Part shown: positions 22,416 through 24,600 of the stretch, piece by piece
How the letters are laid out: every line of letters begins with the position of its first letter
Numbering within the stretch: the first letter of the stretch is position 1
From: JBHHWH01 sp046756405
GTDB lineage: Bacteria > Actinomycetota > Acidimicrobiia > Spongiisociales > ZC4RG35
Length of the DNA stretch: 24,600 nt
Direction of reading: 5' to 3'
NCBI GenBank assembly: GCA_046756405.1
Contig: JBHHWH010000033.1
Location: forward strand, 1-24,600
Translations under genes and position numbers: made by a program
Notes under the pieces: model-generated
Database searches by the model: none
What the model was told of the DNA's origin: nothing
The model's input: only the letters and a program-made list of their open reading frames with translations

Positions 22416-22631
22416 ATGGAACAGGGCGTAGTCAAGACCTACGACCCGGTGACCGGTGTGGGCATCGTCGTCAGGGACACCGACCGCGTCGAAGCCTTCC
22501 TCCGACCTGGATCGCTGACGGGATCGGTCCTCCGCACCCTGCGTCAAGGTCAGCGGATCGTCTTCGAAACCACCGAGGAAGACGGGCGCCTGGTGGTCAA
22601 CAAGGTCCGGCTGGGACAAGACATCTACTGA
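22416..22631 (+). CDS. Divergent cold-shock-domain (OB-fold) protein
   Basis: 71-residue protein. The layout GVVKTYDPVTGVGIVVRD, then LRQGQRIVFETTEEDGRLV, follows the five-strand cold-shock domain: G-x-V-K in strand 1, the strand-2 loop, and G-Q-x-V-x-F in strand 4. The nucleic-acid-binding aromatics are missing: the RNP1 site (usually KGFGFI) reads TGVGIV and the RNP2 site (usually VFVH) reads VEAFLR. RNA or DNA binding may therefore be weak or different. The start two bases after the rpmB stop indicates co-transcription with a ribosomal protein gene. It may be a ribosome- or RNA-linked OB protein; the family call is by pattern only. Confidence 0.78.
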   Translation: MEQGVVKTYDPVTGVGIVVRDTDRVEAFLRPGSLTGSVLRTLRQGQRIVFETTEEDGRLVVNKVRLGQDIY

Positions 22632-22633
22632 TC

Positions 22634-22657
22634 CACTAGTGTCGCTCGCCCGAGCGA
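22634..22657 (+). repeat. Palindrome plus hairpin just before the RAM-domain gene
   Basis: CACTAGTG (22634-22641, perfect palindrome) is followed immediately by TCGCTCG-CC-CGAGCGA (22642-22657, seven-bp arms). AGGAGG of the next gene begins two bases later. It lies wholly in the 37-base gap between two genes. It could be an mRNA hairpin next to the ribosome-binding site or a protein-binding operator. Confidence 0.5.
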
Positions 22658-22668
22658 TAGGAGGTCAA

Positions 22669-22902
22669 TTGGTCCAGGCTTACGTCCTGATCCAGACGGA
22701 GGTCGGTAAGGCAGCCGTCGTAGCCGAGCAAGTGCGCACCATTCCCGGCGTGGACAGCGCCGATGACGTCACCGGTCCTTATGACGTGATCGTCAAGGCC
22801 AGCGCCGACGATGTGGACTCGCTCGGCAAGCTCGTGGTGGCCAAGATCCAGGCGGTGGAGGGGATCACCCGCACCCTCACCTGCCCGGTGGTCCACCTCT
22901 GA
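22669..22902 (+). CDS. Stand-alone Lrp/AsnC ligand-binding (RAM) domain protein
   Basis: 77-residue protein equal to the effector-binding half of Lrp/AsnC regulators, without the helix-turn-helix. AYVLIQTEVGKAAVVAEQVRTIPGV, then VTGPYDVIVKASADDVDSLGKLVV and IPGV/VEGITRTLT repeat the beta-alpha-beta-beta-alpha-beta RAM pattern. Such proteins form dimers and higher rings that bind amino acids; known ones modulate enzymes or full-length Lrp partners. The TTG start at 22669 follows AGGAGG by four bases. A GTG ten codons upstream is in frame but would begin inside the hairpin. It is third in the rpmB-cold-shock-RAM run and its target is unknown. Confidence 0.88.
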   Translation: MVQAYVLIQTEVGKAAVVAEQVRTIPGVDSADDVTGPYDVIVKASADDVDSLGKLVVAKIQAVEGITRTLTCPVVHL

Positions 22903-22927
22903 TCTGAGTTGCTGCCGTCCGCGGCGG

Positions 22928-22949
22928 GGCGGTGCGGGCCGCTACCGCC
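22928..22949. terminator. GC-rich hairpin at the convergent RAM gene / ddl junction
   Basis: GGCGGT (22928-22933) and ACCGCC (22944-22949) pair across a loop that can itself fold (GCGG with CCGC). It lies in the 58-base gap between two convergent genes, where a two-way terminator is expected. There is no U-run on either side, so intrinsic termination is uncertain. Confidence 0.35.
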
Positions 22950-22960
22950 GCCCGGCGCGT

Positions 22961-24037
22961 CTAACCCAGCTTTGAGGCGATAGTGCCGGCGCTACGCAGC
23001 GCCGTCCCGTCGCTGCCCGCGGTGGAAAAGACCCGGGTAGGAGAGGCTTGGGCTTCGGCGAGCATGTCGGTGAACAACTGCCGGCGCTCTATGGGTGGCT
23101 CGATCCACAGGTAGGCGGCCATGGACCCGGGGATGGTGTTCACCTCGTTAACGAACAACTCACCATCCTTTTCGAGAAAGTCGATCCTGCAGATCCCCCT
23201 CAGCTCGGCCACCTCACTGACGCGCAGCGCCAGGGTACGCAGCTCGGCGTCCAGGGACTCGTCGAGGGTCGCCGGAAGCTTCCTCCCCTCGCTCACCTCA
23301 CCTCCCCACGCCAAGTACTTCTGGTCGTAGCTGTAGATCCCCTCCCCGGCCCGGGCCGGTTCCTCCACCGCCGAGAGCTGCCAATTGGGATAGGTGCGAA
23401 CCGCCACCTGGAGATCCCGGGAGCCGGTGAGGAAGGGCTCCACCACCGCCCCCTGGGCCAGGAACACCGACGAACGGTGAAGGGCGAGCACCGTGGGCCA
23501 GTCCTCCGCCACTTCGATCCCGATGGAAGAGCCTCCGAAACGCGGCTTGACGATGTAGGGAGCGGAGAACGGCGGGTCCTCCTGTTCACCGGAGACGACG
23601 AGGACCCGAGGAAGGGTGGGAAGCCCAGCGGCGGCCATCGAGGCGCCGAAGGCCAGCTTGTCCATGCCGAGAGCCGAGGCGGCCTGGCCGGGTCCGGTGT
23701 AGCCGAGACCGACCATGTCGAGGAGACCCTGAAGGGTGCCGTCCTCGCCGGGCCCGCCGTGACAGGCAATGAAGACCGCCGACGGGTCGAGGGGCTTCCG
23801 CTTGAGCAGCAAGCCCTGGCCGGGACTGGCCGCGAAGGTCAGCTCCCGGGCCTTCTTCGGGACACCGTCGGCGAAGTCCGCGGCTTCGAGCCCGGCATCG
23901 ACCAGATACCACTCCCCCGCCTTGGACCAGTAGATGGCGTGAACGTCTTCCAGGGCCCGAGCGACCTGGAGACCGGTGAGGATGGAAATGTCGTGCTCGT
24001 CGGAGGGACCGCCGAATAGGACCGCTGGCTTGCTCAT
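22961..24037 (-). CDS. ddl: D-alanine--D-alanine ligase
   Basis: 358-residue ATP-grasp enzyme joining two D-alanines for the peptidoglycan stem peptide. Motifs in order: AVLFGGPSDEHDIS (N-terminal), CHGGPGEDGTLQGLLD, GYTGPGQAASALGMDK, the ATP-binding PRFGGSSIGIEV, the omega-loop SYDQKYLAWGG, and the metal-binding CRIDFL and NEVNTIPGSM. The Lys-Tyr in the omega loop is typical of D-Ala-D-Ala ligases, not the His of VanA-type D-lactate ligases. The tail after TDMLAEAQ is Ser/Thr/Ala-rich and longer than needed. AGGAGG lies two to three bases before the ATG, unusually close. It starts eight bases after the upstream Mur ligase stop. Confidence 0.96.
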   Translation of the reverse strand: MSKPAVLFGGPSDEHDISILTGLQVARALEDVHAIYWSKAGEWYLVDAGLEAADFADGVPKKARELTFAASPGQGLLLKRKPLDPSAVFIACHGGPGEDGTLQGLLDMVGLGYTGPGQAASALGMDKLAFGASMAAAGLPTLPRVLVVSGEQEDPPFSAPYIVKPRFGGSSIGIEVAEDWPTVLALHRSSVFLAQGAVVEPFLTGSRDLQVAVRTYPNWQLSAVEEPARAGEGIYSYDQKYLAWGGEVSEGRKLPATLDESLDAELRTLALRVSEVAELRGICRIDFLEKDGELFVNEVNTIPGSMAAYLWIEPPIERRQLFTDMLAEAQASPTRVFSTAGSDGTALRSAGTIASKLG

Positions 24038-24045
24038 CGCCTCCT

Positions 24046-24600
24046 CTATGGATAGTGGTCGGGTAGATCGTTCTCGTAGAGAACGACGTCGCCGGGGCCC
24101 AGGTTCTCCCTGACCCAGGCAACGGCCTCCTCCCGAGAACCCACGACGGTAACCGAAGCCCTTCCCTGGGCGGAACCGGCAACCAGGGCAGCGCGGTTGG
24201 TGCGGGCGACGACTAGCAGATGGTCTGCGGCCTGGGAGGCGGCGGCGGCGAAGGCCCGGTTCTCCTCGGCCTGACGAGAACCCAACTCCACCATGCCCGG
24301 GGTCACCACTACGGTCTTGCCGCTGGAGCCCAGATCCTGGAGAAGCTCCAGGGCCCGGCGGGCGCCTGCGGGGTTGGAGTTGAAGGTGTCGTCGATAATG
24401 GCGAACCCCGCCGGGGAGGTGAGCACCGACTGGCGGTGGTCGGCCACGGGTAGTTCGGCGAGCCGGGAAGTGAAGGCAGCCGGGTCCACACCTAGTGCTA
24501 TGCATATCCCGATGGCCACCGCCAGATTGCCCTCGAAGACACCCTCCGGTCCCGACGCGATGAGCCGGCCGTCCACGATGATCCCCTCGGAGGTGACCCG
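24046..24600 (-). CDS. murF: MurF-like Mur ligase, C-terminal part (5' end off window)
   Basis: Last 184 residues of a Mur ligase; the frame is open at base 24600. DDTFNSNPAGARRALELL starts the C-terminal Rossmann-like domain of MurF (usual DDxYNANPxS), followed by VVTPGMVELG and a terminal YENDLPDHYP. The upstream part (GNLAVAIGICIALGV) is the end of the central domain. Direct pairing with ddl supports a ligase adding D-Ala-D-Ala to UDP-MurNAc-tripeptide. Phe for Tyr in the DDxYNANP motif and the NDLPDHYP ending are not those of the common MurF, so it could be a second, MurF-like paralogue. The ATP-binding part is not in the window. Confidence 0.85.
   Translation of the reverse strand, partial: RVTSEGIIVDGRLIASGPEGVFEGNLAVAIGICIALGVDPAAFTSRLAELPVADHRQSVLTSPAGFAIIDDTFNSNPAGARRALELLQDLGSSGKTVVVTPGMVELGSRQAEENRAFAAAASQAADHLLVVARTNRAALVAGSAQGRASVTVVGSREEAVAWVRENLGPGDVVLYENDLPDHYP

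Overview
This window looks like a chromosomal segment of a high-GC actinobacterium, probably an uncultured environmental member of Acidimicrobiia or a neighbouring class (inference). The main evidence is a long minus-strand block of housekeeping genes in nearly mycobacterial order: coaD, a SepIVA-like gene, yceD, rpmF, rnc, mutM, acyP, smc, ftsY. TANNNT -10 boxes placed directly before start codons (leaderless style) and Thr/Gly-rich lipoproteins agree with this. Genes are tightly packed and there is no gene-free stretch longer than about 150 bases. I see no tRNA, rRNA, CRISPR array, insertion sequence, integrase or phage gene.

Layout. (1) 1-3058, minus: respiratory module with a lipoprotein nitrous-oxide reductase (nosZ, last residues off the left edge), an Rrf2-type regulator immediately upstream in the same transcript, and a separately promoted lipoprotein cytochrome c, a plausible electron donor. 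(2) 3059-7450, minus: full-length gltB without gltD beside it. (3) 7527-9091, plus: a decayed family-2 glycosyltransferase (in-frame TGA in its donor-binding motif and a lost 3' part), then a lipoprotein with a lamin-tail-like domain. (4) 9111-15140, minus: mutM-acyP, a terminator-like hairpin, then smc-ftsY-cdd (DNA repair, chromosome organisation, membrane targeting, pyrimidine salvage). (5) 15183-16085, plus: a six-helix membrane protein inserted in the opposite direction. (6) 16057-22109, minus: recG, then the rsmD-coaD-sepIVA-yceD-rpmF-plsX-rnc train joined by 1-4 base overlaps or very short gaps (ribosome maturation, CoA and phospholipid synthesis, septation). (7) 22225-22902, plus: rpmB, a divergent cold-shock-domain protein and a stand-alone RAM-domain protein. 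(8) 22961-24600, minus: a MurF-like ligase (upstream part off the right edge) and ddl, the D-Ala-D-Ala branch of peptidoglycan synthesis.

The most notable non-gene signal is the hexamer TACCGT on the minus strand. By eye I find it six times, and five of these lie exactly 7 nt upstream of an ATG or TTG at a transcription-unit head (Rrf2-nosZ, cytochrome c, mutM, rsmD, recG). I read this as a recurrent -10 element that sets transcription starts at or next to start codons. Other points are a CTG start codon for mutM, a short overlapping leader ORF before the Rrf2 gene, overlapping back-to-back -10 boxes between mutM and the membrane protein, and the glycosyltransferase pseudogene. I found no clearly novel multi-gene system; most of the window is core genome.
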